From Dryocosmus kuriphilus (lineage: Eukaryota > Arthropoda > Insecta > Hymenoptera > Cynipidae), in assembly GCA_038277395.1 (NCBI GenBank), contig CM076190.1, forward strand, positions 135,060,372 through 135,124,371: a stretch of DNA of 64,000 bases, given 5' to 3'. Position 1 is the stretch's first letter, and every line of letters begins with the position of its first letter. Shown here in pieces: positions 46,475 through 58,102 of the stretch. A program made the position numbers and the translations under genes. The notes beneath the pieces were generated by a model. The model saw nothing but the letters and a program-made list of their open reading frames with translations. It searched no databases and was not told the DNA's origin.

Positions 46475-48525
46475 ATGGATTTATTATCAGTTGGTATAAA
46501 CATGTTTGAATCTGACGATGATGATGATGATGAATTTTTGGAAAGAAGACCATACACAATAAAAAATAAGACGAACAATTTTGAAATATGGGATGAAACA
46601 GAATTTTTTGAACGATTTCGCTTAAGAAAGGATACCGTATTTGAATTATTACATAGGATTGAAGACCGATTGTTGATAACCTGGAACAAGTATGTATTCT
46701 TTCGAAATAATAAATTTAATTTATGAAATAATATATTATATATTAATGAAAGAATACTTTTTGATTGATATTTTTGTATGAATTCTAGATCAAGATCATT
46801 GACCCCGATGAACCAGTTATTGTTAACGTTAAGATTTTATGCTACAGGCAATTTTTTGCGAACGTGTGGCGATTTTAGTGGAGTCTGCATTAGTAGTGCT
46901 TCCCGTGTCATCGCAAAAGTATCTATGGTCATTGCCTCATTATCGAGAACAATGATCAAGATGCCTCAATCTAATGAGGAAGTTCATTTAGCGCAACGGG
47001 AATTTTATAAAATGAATAAATTTCCAAGAGTAATTGGATGTATTGATGGAACGCATATTAGAATACAATCTCCAGGTAAGTTAAAACTGAAATATAATTT
47101 TATTCAAAAATTTTAAAAAATTTTTGCAAAACTGAATGTGCACGGACTGCTTTAAAACGCGCCGAATGGAATATTATTTCGAAATACATATATTTATTTT
47201 TTTAAATGTGAAACTTGGTAGATTTGTTGTACATTATACTTTTAAATATAACAAATATTTTTTTAAACTAGCTGTGAATTCGATCTCGGGTGTTTCATTG
47301 AATTCTATATCTTTTTTGTGCTCATTGTGCACATTGCTTCCTCATTATGAGGAAGTTGCAAATTTATTTGCTTCCTCATAGAGGAAGTCGATAAGTATCT
47401 AACATTCGATAATTTCGATAAATATCTATCACCAACATTTTAATCATTCAATTTTGAATAGTTTAAAATTAAAACCTTTATGATTATCAAGAGATTTTGT
47501 GAAATTTTAAAGATTTTCGTGAAATTTGATAAGATTTATTTCAAAAGATATATAAAGGGGTTTTAAATGTTATCGTAGAATTTTAAGGAATTTCGAAAAG
47601 TTTCCAGAAATTTGAAGAGAACTGAGGAAAGTTTAATTAAATCATTTTTAAAATATTGGAAAATGTAACGACTACAAAGCTTTCTCTATGAGGAAGCAAA
47701 GATTGGATAAAGTGCATTTTTGAAATTTTTCTAAACTTACTTTTTTTCAAATTTTTCAAGTTTCTATACCAAAGAAGTCATATATAAATGTATGCCTTCT
47801 TATGCAGTTTAAACTGGTTAAATAATGATAAAGAAAAATTTTAATGCAAAGTCGCCAATTCTTAAAGTTATATTACTTAGGTAAAAATTCTAATGGGATG
47901 TTATAAAAATTTCTTGAAAGTTTTCATTTTCTACTTTACGCTATTTTTGGAGTTTAACATTTACTTTTCAAGATAATTTAAAATTATTATTTGTTCCCTT
48001 TGAGTGATATAATATTCATAAGGAATATTTTCAGGAGGTGATGTTGGAGAAGAATTTAGAAATCGGAAAGGATTCTTTTCTCTTAATATCCAAGTTGTTT
48101 GTGACCATAATATGAGAATAATAGACGTTGTGGCTAGGTGGCCAGGTCAGGTGCATGATGCAACAATTTTTCAACACAGTCGACTGCGTCGAAGATTCGA
48201 GGAAAATGAATTTCGTTTAGGAATAGATAGTGGATATCCGAATAAGAAATACCTGTTTACTCCTCTTTTGAATCCAGCTACTGATGCCGAAAATCGTTAC
48301 AACAATGCTCATATACGAACGAGGAACATTGTTGAACGGGTATTTGGAGTTTGGGAACGTCGATTTCCAGTTTTGAGTTTGGGTATGAGAGTTAAGATAG
48401 AAACTGCACAAGACATCATAGTCGCCGCAGCAGTTCTACACAACATAGCCAGAAATCAAAACGAAGAAGAACCTCCTGAAGTAGTAGATTTGTTTGATGG
48501 AGAAATCGGAAATAACAACAACTAG
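46475..48525 (+). CDS. Harbinger transposase, three exons, 330 residues
   Basis: Exons 46475-46689, 46789-47075 and 48035-48525. Donors are GTATGT and GTAAGT; acceptors end CTAG and TTCAG. Phases match and no stop is met. It cuts and pastes the element with the Myb-like partner at 48752-50358. N-terminus: an acidic run (DDDDDDE), then FERFRLRKDTVFELLHRIED. The central block is LTPMNQLLLTLRFYATGNF. The DDE catalytic core has D158 in IDGTHI (end of exon 2), a conserved WPGQVHD (D209), D232 in IDSGYP and E268 in NIVERVFG. D232-E268 gives 35 intervening residues, as in IS5-like enzymes. C-terminus: VLHNIARN. An in-frame ATG at 46463 would add four residues. Length fits the family (about 330-420). 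Whether it is expressed is unknown. Confidence 0.92.
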
Positions 48526-48751
48526 AATGACCCGGCAATGCAAGTGCAAGATATTAATTACAGACGAGTAGTCATTGATGAATATTTCTCAAGGTAAATT
48601 TAATGAAAATTTGTAAAAACGTATAAAATATTTATCTTACGAACTAAACACATTTTCTACAGTTTTTCGCATCTCATCTTTGTATGTAATATCATCTTAT
48701 TTTTTTACCACTTTATATTCTAATATACATTCTTTAATGTAGATTACGGAA

Positions 48752-50358
48752 CTAGGACCTCTTTATCTGGGTACCCATTTTCAAATTTTCAATGACAAGT
48801 TTGTTTAATTCAGAATGAGATTCTACTTCTTGTAACAAGAAACAACTCTGCAATTTAAGTAGTTCATTTTTTAAATCTAAATTCTCTTTCGTCATCCTAG
48901 AACTTTCTGCAGCTGGCTTGGCTCTTTTCTTTTTGAAGATGAACCTTTCTTTTCCTGCAATTAAGAATGGAAAATTTAATTTGAAATTTACAACTTACAT
49001 TTTTATATATTACATTATTATAATTAAAATATTTTAATTAATGAGTTATAATGTTTTATACCTATTAGTTTTTCATTCACGTCGACACTTGTGTAACCAG
49101 TGATTTTTCTTTTTCTTCCTTCTGTTGACTTTTCTGTAAAGAAACACGAAACGATTAATACTTACAATTTACATAACTTAAATACAAAGAGATATCTGCG
49201 ATGTTTTTAACGTCTGGGATATTTTAATGTAAGAGAAAAAAAATACGATTCTTCCAGACAAGTTTCAAAAATCAATATATTAAGAACGTTTCGTTGTCAT
49301 CCTTGACAGCCACATCAGGTTCTAAAGAATTGGAGAAAATGATATATAATTGTAATTTGATTTCGAAAGTATAATGGTAGAAAAAAGTTAAAAATGGTTT
49401 ACCAAATAAGGTAACAGAATTTTGGAGTATAATCTTGGAGCGAGAATATGGTATGACATTCTCAATCAGAATTTCCAAAATTATGTCATACCATGTTTTC
49501 GCTCGAAGATTATACTCCAAAATTCTAACTGTTACCTTATTTGCTAAGCAATTTGTAACTTTTTTCTACATAGTTTTATACATAGTAAATGGTGTAAGTT
49601 ACAAAAAAATGTTAATATTGCAGCATTAAAAAAATCTTTACCTGGACCTTTTGAAATTGCTTTCGTTATTTCAATATTTTTATATGAATCTGTAAAATCG
49701 GTGTCATCTAAAAATTCTATGTTTCCTCCCATATCCAGCGGACTTGATTGAAAATAAAATGTAATGTTACAAAAAATAGACCTCTTACAATTATACATTT
49801 ATTAGCATATTACAAATTTTTAATTACCTTCGTCCAAATCCTCTTGTGTCATTGTCGCTTCAAAATCACTTGTACCTGCTTATAAAAAATGAGATATTAC
49901 ATGATGTAATGAGACATATATTTCTCTTTGATTTATTTGCAATTATGGAGTAAACAATTACCTGTATCATCGTCTGCATCCCCATCGAATCTTGATGAAA
50001 AACCTAACATTGTGTTTCGTGTGACTTCTAAAATTTTTGCCTCGTGTTCAGATAAAATTCCAGGGCACGGACCACCACCAGTTTTCTTTTGTTCTTTTGT
50101 AAAGAAAAAGCATTTTTTTCTAATCTCCTTCTTTATACTGTCATACTTTGCTCTAATTGTTTTTATGGAGCGAGGAAAATTGCCAGACGAAGCATTGAAT
50201 TCTTCACAAATTCTTTCCCAAGCTTCATTCTTGTCCTTCCAGGTAGTTGAATCCGTTTGCTTGTTTTCGATGATTTCTTTAAACTTTAATGATATATCAA
50301 TCAGCAAATCCACTTCGGCCTTCGTGAAATTGGCTCCCCTTTTTCCTTTTGCCTCCAT
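48752..50358 (-). CDS. Harbinger Myb/SANT-like accessory protein, five exons, 267 residues
   Basis: Exons on the minus strand: 50358-49962, 49875-49828, 49725-49642, 49133-49062 and 48954-48752. Total 804 bases, 268 codons with the stop. Each exon ends with one base of a split codon, and the joins read in frame. The protein binds the element's ends and brings the transposase into the nucleus in related systems. Exon 1 encodes FTKAEVDLLIDISLKFKEII, a tryptophan-type WKDKNEAWERICEEFNA and PRSIKTIRAKYDSIKKEI, a trihelix Myb/SANT-like domain. The C-terminal exon is a Leu/Glu-rich coiled coil (ENLDLKNELLKLQS). It converges with the transposase gene (stops 226 bases apart). The start of exon 3 is uncertain: the acceptor at 49725 keeps the frame; the one at 49742 does not. 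Confidence 0.78.
49376..49570. repeat. 195-bp palindrome in an intron of the Myb-like gene
   Basis: Left arm includes GGTAACAGAATTTTGGAGTA and right arm its near-perfect inverted complement TACTCCAAAATTCTAACTGT. Arms of about 85 bases meet around 49470. It lies in the intron between exons 3 and 4 and may be a small foldback transposon. It should form a strong hairpin in RNA. Confidence 0.85.
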
Positions 50359-50659
50359 TATTATCACTGATGAACCACTGATAAACTTTAAAATAATAAA
50401 TTTTCTCTCACAAAACCTTCCGCTCGCGCTAAGTACTCGTATAACCTCACCTTACGTCTTTACTGGTACGTGAATGACACTTCCCTCGCGCCCGCATTCC
50501 TGCGCATTTGATTTCTAGTAACATTCTAGTACCTTTTGTGCCGAAAGGTACCAATAGAAGAATAGCTATCCGCTAGATACGTATCTAACGGTGTTAGTGA
50601 AGAAAACGAATTTGATTTATCTGACGGATAACTTTATCTAGAAGATAGCTATCGGGAGG

Positions 50660-50676
50660 TGTGAAGAAACCGGCCA
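50660..50676. repeat. Harbinger right terminal inverted repeat
   Basis: TGTGAAGAAACCGGCCA, the inverted counterpart of the left end, followed by TTA. Confidence 0.88.
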
Positions 50677-50679
50677 TTA

Positions 50680-51208
50680 GACCGCTGCCTCTCCCGATGG
50701 TTGAAATCAGAGTGATTTACTCGATCGTTCTTGTTCACCGAGTGCTACCAGTTCGGCTTCGTACCGCTCGTCCCCCTTCTTTCGGGTCTTGATTGCGCGT
50801 GCGCCTATCGATTTTCCCCCGTGACCCAGTATCCGATATAGATATGCTTATCGCGCTGGTATTTAGTCTAGTCCGTCGTCCTTATTTAATGCCTGTCGAT
50901 TTAATTTGTCGTCTCTCTGTCTTACTTTATGGTTTACTATTATGAAGGGGACTTTATAAACATTTCAAAGTTTATTTATGAGATTCTACGCCGCAAAAGA
51001 AATACGAGAAAATAATTGAATCCAAAAATATTCTGACTTGAAAGTATTGAAATGAAAAATTCTATAAAAAAAAGAAATTTCAACTTTTTTTGAAATTGTT
51101 CTATTTGCGCAGAAGCCAGATAATTAATTTAAACGATTCAAAATTATTAAACAAAATAATTGAAATATAGAGTTTCCAATTTTCAAATATTTTTCAATTT
51201 TGAACAAC
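50680..51208. other. Spacer between Harbinger and foldback element
   Basis: About 530 bases without gene or repeat. The first 200 bases are less A+T-rich and continue the sequence interrupted at 46165. Confidence 0.3.
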
Positions 51209-52427
51209 TGAGCCCCCGGATCTTAGAACTCGCCGAGCGCTCGAACTCGAGAAAAAGTATTGTCCGCAGTGCTGACTTTGGAAATACCTCGAATTTGAAT
51301 TTTGATCACTGATACTTGTAGATAATTTGATTGCGCATCTTTTTCTCTTAAGAAAAATAATTGTATCTCTTACGGTTCACGAAATATTTACAAAAAACTC
51401 GTTTTTTTTGAGAATTGAAATTTTTTATCTTTTTTTCACTTCAACTCGCTCTAAATATGTCAATTTTCAATATTTATTGATGAAATTTGCAGCAGATATA
51501 AGGCGATATTCCCTAAAAACTAAAAAAAGAAGAATTTAACTTTTATTATTAGAAAAATAGTTGTTAATTTTTATGTAAGGAATTGCAAGAAACATGGATA
51601 AAAATTTTCAGACGCTTCGGGAGTCGAATGAATTTTAAGAAAACGAAAAGTGTCAGCGAAAAAGTTTTTCACTAGGGCCTGAACTAGTTTTTGGAAAGTT
51701 TTACTTCATTCGAATAAGTAGATAACAAATGGTTAATGTTTCTCTGATCCAATCCATGGATTTCTCACGCGTAATTTGCAGCGATATAAACAGACGTGAG
51801 ACTATAGAGACTACAGAGACTATATTCAAACTGATCGGGATCTGTTTATATCGCTGCAGCTTACGTGTGAGAAATCCATGGATTGGCGCAGTAAAACATT
51901 AGCCATTTTTTATCTAATTATTCGGCTGAAGTAAAAATTCCCAAAAAACTAGTTCAGGCACTAATGAAAAACTTTATCCCTGACAATTTTCAATTTCTTA
52001 AAATTCGTTCGACTCCCGAAGTGTTTGGAAATTTTTTTCCATGTTTCTTGAAATTCCCTACATAAAAATTAACAACTATTTTCCTAATGAAAAACGTCAA
52101 CTCTTTCTTCTTTTGTACGTTTCAGGACATATCGTTTTATATTTTCTGCAGATTTCATAAAGAAATATTGAAAATTGAATTATTTAGAGCGAGTTGAAGT
52201 GAAAAAAATATTGAAAATTTCAATTCCCAAAAAACGAGTTTTTTGTAAATATTTCGAAAAGCGTAAGAGATACAACTATTTTTCTTATGAGAAAAAGATG
52301 CGCAATCAAATTATTTACAACCAATTGTCCTAAAAATTCAAATTCGAGTTATGTCCAAAATCAGCACTGCGGACAATAATTTTTCTCGAGTTTGAGCGCT
52401 CGGCGAGTTCTACGATCCGGGGGCTCA
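51209..52427. mobile_element. Foldback element, 1,219 bp, arms of about 585 bp
   Basis: The left arm starts TGAGCCCCCGGATC at 51209 and the right arm ends GATCCGGGGGCTCA at 52427. Matching inverted segments run inward, e.g. GCTCGGCGAG near the ends, TTTACAAAAAACTCGTTTTT midway and GCAGCGATATAAACAG at the centre. The loop is 51794-51841 (48 bp). No transposase is encoded; frames within are short. A target duplication is not obvious. Confidence 0.92.
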
Positions 52428-52749
52428 ATTTCATTTTGGAAATTGTCCAATAATCCAAAAGTACAATATTATTCAATTTTAGAAGATTTATATTTTGAAT
52501 TACTTCATTAGGGATTGTCCAGTTGGAAATGTTTTAATTTTGTCAGGTTGTCTAATTATAAACTGAGGAATTTGGAATTATTTAAAAATTGAAAATAAAT
52601 TATAAATTTCAAATACGAAATTTACAACTATATAACCATTAAGGCTATTAACTATTAATTTAAACCGGAAAATTTTGAATGATTGCAATTTTGAACACTT
52701 CAATTGGAAGATTGTTTAATTTCTAACACATTCAGAATTGTTCATTCTG

Positions 52750-52823
<74 letters not shown>

Positions 52824-53274
52824 AATATGGCGTTTCAGATCACCAGTCCCACCCCTTCTGAAATCTAGCGTATCTAATAAAATGAAAAATTCATTACCTC
52901 CTTATAGTGAATGGACTATGCCGGAAAGATTGCAGATATTATCAACTTCCGGCTCCCACCGGTAGTAGCTTATTCAGACTGAAAGTCAGATTTTAAAATG
53001 GAATGGTATACCTCTTCTTATTGAGTTCGATTCTACGCCGCAAAATAAGAAACTTTTGTTAATTATAGTTTTTTTGTAAATCGTTGTTTTCAACCTCAAA
53101 ATGCCCTCGAGAAATGTCAGTTTTCCCCTATGGAATCTTGCCTGCAGGAATGAAATCAAAACTATCGATGTAGAAGAAGATGTTTTGGGTATACTTGGTG
53201 ATCGTAAAAATAAAAAAAATAAAAAAGTCCAAACATAAACTAATCGATGCTTAATACATTCACATTCTAAAATA
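52428..53274. other. Spacer with (TA)n tract
   Basis: A+T-rich; (AT)n at 52754-52815. No gene. Confidence 0.5.
52754..52815. repeat. (AT)n microsatellite, about 60 bp
   Basis: Near-perfect AT repeats with one interruption near the right end. Confidence 0.95.
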
Positions 53275-54589
53275 TGTTCAAGTTATAATTATTGACGAAG
53301 TAAGCATGATTGGAGCAGAATTATTAAATCAAATTGATAACAGATGAAACCAAATTACTGGCAACTCCGACTTTAATTTCGGAGGATTAGACATAATTTT
53401 AATATGAGGTCTTACGCAATTACTACCTCTCAAAGCAACTCCTATCTACAAGTAACCTCGACTACGAATGGTGAAACCACTATTTTGGCGTGACTTGAAA
53501 TTTTACGAACTTACGCAAGTAATGCACCAAGCAAATCAAACGTTCGCTGAAGTGCTCACAAAAATTGGAGATTGGACATATTTGTACAAAGAAGAATTAA
53601 CATTAACTCAATCAAGATTCTTTTAGCAAGAAGAAGACGACAGATCATGTCCACATGGTATTCGTCTCTTTGACGATAACGCATCAGCCGATCAATACAA
53701 CAATAAAATATTACAGCAATCGGATGATAAAAAAATATCATTGGAAATTGATATCATTCACAGAACCAATAATGCAGAAGAGGAAACTCATGTGCGACAA
53801 AAATTTCATCAAATGAAGGTAATCGATACTGAAGGACCGCCGTATCATGCTATTTTCTTTTTGAATGTCGTATATCATTACAACTAATATAGATGTTTCC
53901 GATGGATTAGCAAATGGTGCTGTTGGTATAATAGTACAATTGGAGGAAAACGAGCATCAACAAATAACGCAGGTTTGGATGATATTTTTAGAACCGCCCA
54001 AAACTGGAAAAAAGGCACGTAAAGAAGCTGCAGGTTATACGGCAAAGTATAATATTGATAAATGCGCCGTTCCCATTGAAACATGTACGATACATCGAGA
54101 CATTCGTACATCTTTAGTACCAGGGTCAGTGAATAGAAATAAAACCATTGTGGCTAAGAGAAATCATTTTCCACTCATACCAGACTGCATTTCGATACAG
54201 CAGTTTATCAGTATCACAAGAGTCACCCATAGAAGTTGCTCTACGTGGCGCTATCTCGCGTACACACCTTACAAGGACTGTGCATTCTCAGAGCAAATGA
54301 AGATTTACAATTTTACCATTGCTGAAAAAATGACGCTACTCTTATGTTATTACAACATGAATTTCATAGATTATCTTTGAATAAACTGACAACAATAGAT
54401 GGAATGATCAAAGACTTTATAACGGCAAAGAATGGTTTATCATTATTTTCAATTAATTGCCAAAGTTTCAGATGTCACGTTCATGACTTGAATAATTCAA
54501 TTCTTCAGAGCTGCAACTTGTCACTTTTATCGGAAGCTTGGCTTAATAATGATGACCGTGTTCATTTACCTATGGGTCCAGCCGAATAA
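53275..54589 (+). pseudogene. Helitron helicase fragment, copy 3
   Basis: Begins just before Walker B (VIIIDEVSMIGAELLNQIDN, about 53285) and ends at the same stop as the other copies (54589). Blocks in order: NFGGLDIILI, LKATPIYK, LKFYELTQVMHQANQTFAEV, NASADQYNNKILQQSDDKK, VWMIFLEPPKTGKKARKEAA, NHFPLIPDCISIQQF, an SRV-equivalent region, HEFHRLSLNKLTTIDGMIK, then NCQSFRCHVHDLNN and LLSEAWLNNDDRVHLP, an endonuclease-like tail. No Rep or Walker A is present. Stops and two main frame changes (near 53880 and 54340) show decay. It is uninterrupted at the site where copy 2 carries a mariner. Confidence 0.82.
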
Positions 54590-54903
54590 TTTTCAAGAGC
54601 TTAACACCCCTGTCTGTGAGTTTGGGGCGGTAAAATTAAGTTCACAGATTGCCCATGCAGGGGCACTGGCGCTCGAGGTTGTATTGTTGCCCAGAAAGAT
54701 GTGAAACACGTTATTGTTTCCATGAGATCGCCGATCGAATTTTCGTACGTAAGTTTTCCGACTGAAACGCCTAATAAGTTTTAAAAAAATTATCCACTTG
54801 AACCACGTTGAAGCTTGTGAAATTCTGATTCAACAGGTGTAATAAATTTTGAGAATAACCGTATCTACCAAGTTTTATCATATGCTGCATGTGGAGTGGT
54901 GAT
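54590..54903. other. Spacer, nothing recognised
   Basis: About 310 bases between the Helitron fragment and the pogo-like element. Confidence 0.3.
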
Positions 54904-56976
54904 TGTTCCTAATTCCGCCTACCAAGCCGATCCTAATTTCGCCTACTAGGCGGAAATAGGAACATGCTGAAAATCGTTTCTTACCACTTTTATTTCAACT
55001 TACAGATATCTAAGAAGCAGAATCGAGCTTTCTATGCAGCTGAGGATTTGAAGAAGGCAGTAGAGGCGGTACGGAATAAAGAAATGGGGACACTTCGAGC
55101 ATCAAAACACTTCAAAGATCCCAGGACTACAAGCAGGGACAAGCTCAAACTCCAGGTTGCAGGTGAGTTTTCCCAAAGATCAGTGGGTAGAAAACCAGTC
55201 CTTACTCCATGTTTAGATAGAAAATTCATCGATCACTATTTGGAGATGGAAAGAATTACTTCGGCCTCACTCGGAAAGACATCAAGAGGATAGCGTTTCA
55301 GCTTGCAATAAGGAACAGCTTGACGCACCCATTCTCATCAACCAAGACGTCAGCTGGGCGTAAATTGTTGACACTATTTATCAAGCGTCACCCAATCTTG
55401 TCAATTCGAACCCCGCAGCCTCTATCCAGGGCCCGTATTCTTGGTTTCAAGAAGGAGAATGTGACGAATTACTTCAACTTCTTGAAGGCGGAACTCGAGA
55501 AGATAAATTTCAGCCCTGCCAAGATTTTTAACGTTGACGAGACTGGGATTACATGCGTTCAAATTAAGAATGTCCAGATAATCTCAATGAAGGGGAAAAG
55601 AGCTGTGTAAAAGCTACCATTTGCAGAAAGAGGCAAGACCAACACGGTTGTGACGTGCATGTCAGCAGCTGGTCAGTACGTACCCCCCATGATCGATTTT
55701 TTGCGTCAACGTCAACACCTGGAACTCATGAAGGGGGCCCCTCCAGGTTCCGTTGCTCGTTTCCATACTTCAGGATGGATCCAGTGTGATCTTTTCTGTA
55801 GGTGGATGGTCCACTTCAGCAACCATTTCAAGCCAACTGAGAAGGAACAGAGTTCTTTTTATCTTAGATGGCCATTATTTTCATACAAGGAACCTTGAGG
55901 TCATTGACCTTGCCCGCAAGAATTTTATTTCTATCCTCTGTCTGCCTCCCCACAGCACGCATAAAATACAACCATTGGATGTGCCATTCACGAAACCATT
56001 TAAGGCATTCTACGGCCAAGAAATTGAACGATGAATCACTTCCCATGATGGTACAATCGTCACCCAGAATGGAATAGCTGAATTGATAGGGAAGGCTTAA
56101 ATGAGAGCAGCTACCATCTCCAACGCTGCAAGTGGGTTCCGTGCCGCAGGGATGTACTCGTTCAGTGATGGAATTTTTACAGAAGAAGATTTTCTTATTG
56201 AGGCCAACCTTTCCAATGAAGCCAATTCTCTCGTCCTCCCTGATAACCAAACACCAGGATCGTACACTACCAACGCCGCTTCTCCTCTGTGCCTCTCGGA
56301 TGCATCAAGTTTGGGATCAAGCGTGTCACCAAGAGATGTTCTTCCTGTCCCGAAGATTTCATCCCAAAATACAAGGAAGAGGAAGGGGGGTGAATGTGTA
56401 TTCGTCACCAGTTCACCGTACATAAAAACGTTGATCAATTTCTACGGTACGAAATCACAAAAGGCTTCAACAAGTGGTCAGCAGAAACTTTCAAAAAAAG
56501 GAGGTTCCAAAAAAAAGAAAAATACAAAGAAGAAGCCAAAAAAAACGCCCGACATCCTGCTCCAGTGAAGAAGATTCAGCCGAAGACGTCCCCGTCGTTG
56601 ACACGGAAGACGACACGGACATCGATCTTGAAGATTCCGAAGATAACGACAACGAAGTGTAGCGTTCGTTTTGCGGCAAACGATTCTCTGAAGATAAAGG
56701 AGGAAAGCAGTGGCTACAATGTGTGCAATGTTTTTTTTGCAACCACATGTTCCGCGAAGCTGCTTCCGGGGTTTCAACAAAATACTACAAGTGCACCTTT
56801 TGCTTAAATTGAAGAAGTTCTTACCTAGCACGTGTGCAGATGTTTATTCCAATTGAAAATTAAATTCAGTTTCGTTCCAAATGAGTTTTACTTCTTTGTA
56901 TCCCCACTCTGTGGTCTGTTCCTAATTCCACCTAACAGGCGGTTTTAGGAACACCTTGTGGGCGGAATTGGGAACA
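54904..56976 (+). mobile_element. pogo/Tigger-like DNA transposon, about 2,073 bp
   Basis: Left end TGTTCCTAATTCCGCCTAC; right end, read inward, TGTTCCCAATTCCGCCCAC. Each end also carries a second, inverted copy of the motif a few tens of bases inside (GGCGGAAATAGGAACA at 54951; GTTCCTAATTCCACC at 56918), so each terminus is a small palindrome. The TA duplication expected for pogo was not clear. Confidence 0.82.
54964..56812 (+). pseudogene. pogo/jerky-type DDE transposase with psq HTH and Cys-rich end, broken
   Basis: A splice-acceptor-like TTACAG precedes about 55007, suggesting a non-coding first exon. The N-terminal psq-type HTH reads FYAAEDLKKAVEAVRNKEMG, LRASKHFKDPRTTSRDKL. The catalytic core follows in shifted frames: FNVDETGITCV (first Asp, about 55535), VLFILDGHYFHTRN (second Asp, about 55865) and HKIQPLDVPFTKPFKAFYG (third Asp, about 55985). 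The C-terminal part has GFRAAGMYSFSDGIFTEEDF, a Lys-rich stretch, an acidic stretch and a Cys-rich end (WLQCVQC, YYKCTFC). Stops include TAG near 56660 and several frameshifts. Family length is about 550-650 residues, so it is near full length but dead. Confidence 0.85.
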
Positions 56977-57032
56977 CTTTTTTGGAAATCGTGATTTTGG
57001 GTTTTCTCACCCTTTCTAGAATAATTTCTAGC

Positions 57033-57505
57033 GATTTTTTGACGATAACTTTGTCAATCTACAAGTTAGTAAGTTCTTTTTTTCAAAATATAAAGAAAAA
57101 TAAGCCCTACAAGATGATATCCTTTAACAAAATTTTGTCGCGAAATTCAAGATTCGAGAACGTTCTAAAAATTTTAAAAGACCGACTCAACGCTAAAAAA
57201 TATATATTGTGTATTCTTGGTGTACAAATAGTTGTGAATTTTTTCAGATTTTTAAAAGAGGTGGAAAAACTCCAAAAAAATAAGAACCAGATTCCCCAGA
57301 TTTTTGCCCATATTCAAGCTATCTAGGTCTTTCCAGTTGACCTACTTGATACTAACTCTAAGTGCCATTTCTGACCTTATTCTATACTACCAAGATACCA
57401 AAACTATCGTGCATCACAGTAGAGTGTTCTGAAATGAACAGAAAGTACATGACAGGCCGATCATTAGTGAGTCTTGGCGGCTTCGTAGACTGCTAATTAT
57501 TCTTG
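57033..57505. repeat. Dispersed repeat B, copy 2, left part
   Basis: Matches 27327-27800 (GATTTTTTGACGATAACTTT, AATAAGCCCTACAA...). It is interrupted by the LINE and continues at 63606. Confidence 0.8.
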
Positions 57506-57838
57506 TATTTGTATTTGTATTCATTGAAAAAAAGTCCCTAGGGCTAAATAGCCTTCTAAGGAACAAGAAAAATACATGTATTAATGGAATTATACAAACT
57601 TAAATCGGTAACGGTTAGGTAGGTGGTTTAATTTTAAAACTATATTAATAGACTAAATAGGGTAAACTAGGGTAAACTAGGTCGACCTCGATGTCGTATA
57701 CTGAGGTATGTATTTAATAATAATAGATAAGTATGAAGTTACAGATGTACCTTTTAAATGACGCACAGTGATTGGTAATAAATTTTAAAAAATAGTTAAA
57801 AATATATATAGATAGTGAGAGCTTTGAAGGTTATGTAT

Positions 57839-58100
57839 TCACCAGTATGTAATTTCAAGAATAGCGTTGGAGTTATTGAACAAAAATTTAAAAAATAGAT
57901 TTTTAAGGTGATGGAGGGAAGAAGCATTTCTAATATCAGATGGTAGTTTATTCCATAGACTTGCACCTCTCACTATAAAAGACCTTTGAAGCTTGCATGT
58001 TCTGTGCATAGGAATTTTAAGTATCAATTTTCTTTCACGAAGCTTGGACTGTGCTGGTTGGACTCTGTCAATAAATTGGAACAAACTAAGTAGGGGAAAG
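57839..58100 (-). pseudogene. LINE ORF2 C-terminal end
   Basis: The frame contains FIDRVQPAQSKLRERKLIL, then CKLQRSFIVRGASLWNKLPS and DIRNASSLHHLKN. This 'RSF...LWN.LP..IR...S...FK' pattern is the usual C-terminal end of many LINE ORF2 proteins after the RT. It is separated from the RT by the nested pogo segment. About 87 codons; the initial ATG within the pogo end is accidental. Confidence 0.75.
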
Positions 58101-58102
58101 GG

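Larger units (their letters stand above)
46169..50676 (+). mobile_element. PIF/Harbinger element, 4,508 bp, apparently complete
   Basis: The left end is TGGCAGGTTTCTTCAC and the right end, read inward, TGGCCGGTTTCTTCAC. TTA lies outside both (46166-46168 and 50677-50679), the 3-bp TWA duplication typical of this superfamily. Subterminal copies of the TTTTCTTCAC motif occur near 46232 and, inverted, near 50612. Inside are two convergent spliced genes: the transposase (plus) and a Myb/SANT-like gene (minus), the standard Harbinger pair. Both frames stay open after splicing. Confidence 0.95.

Noticed and set aside
56478..56831. 117-codon minus-strand frame with Phe runs
   Set aside because: Antisense of the Lys-rich linker of the pogo-like transposase.
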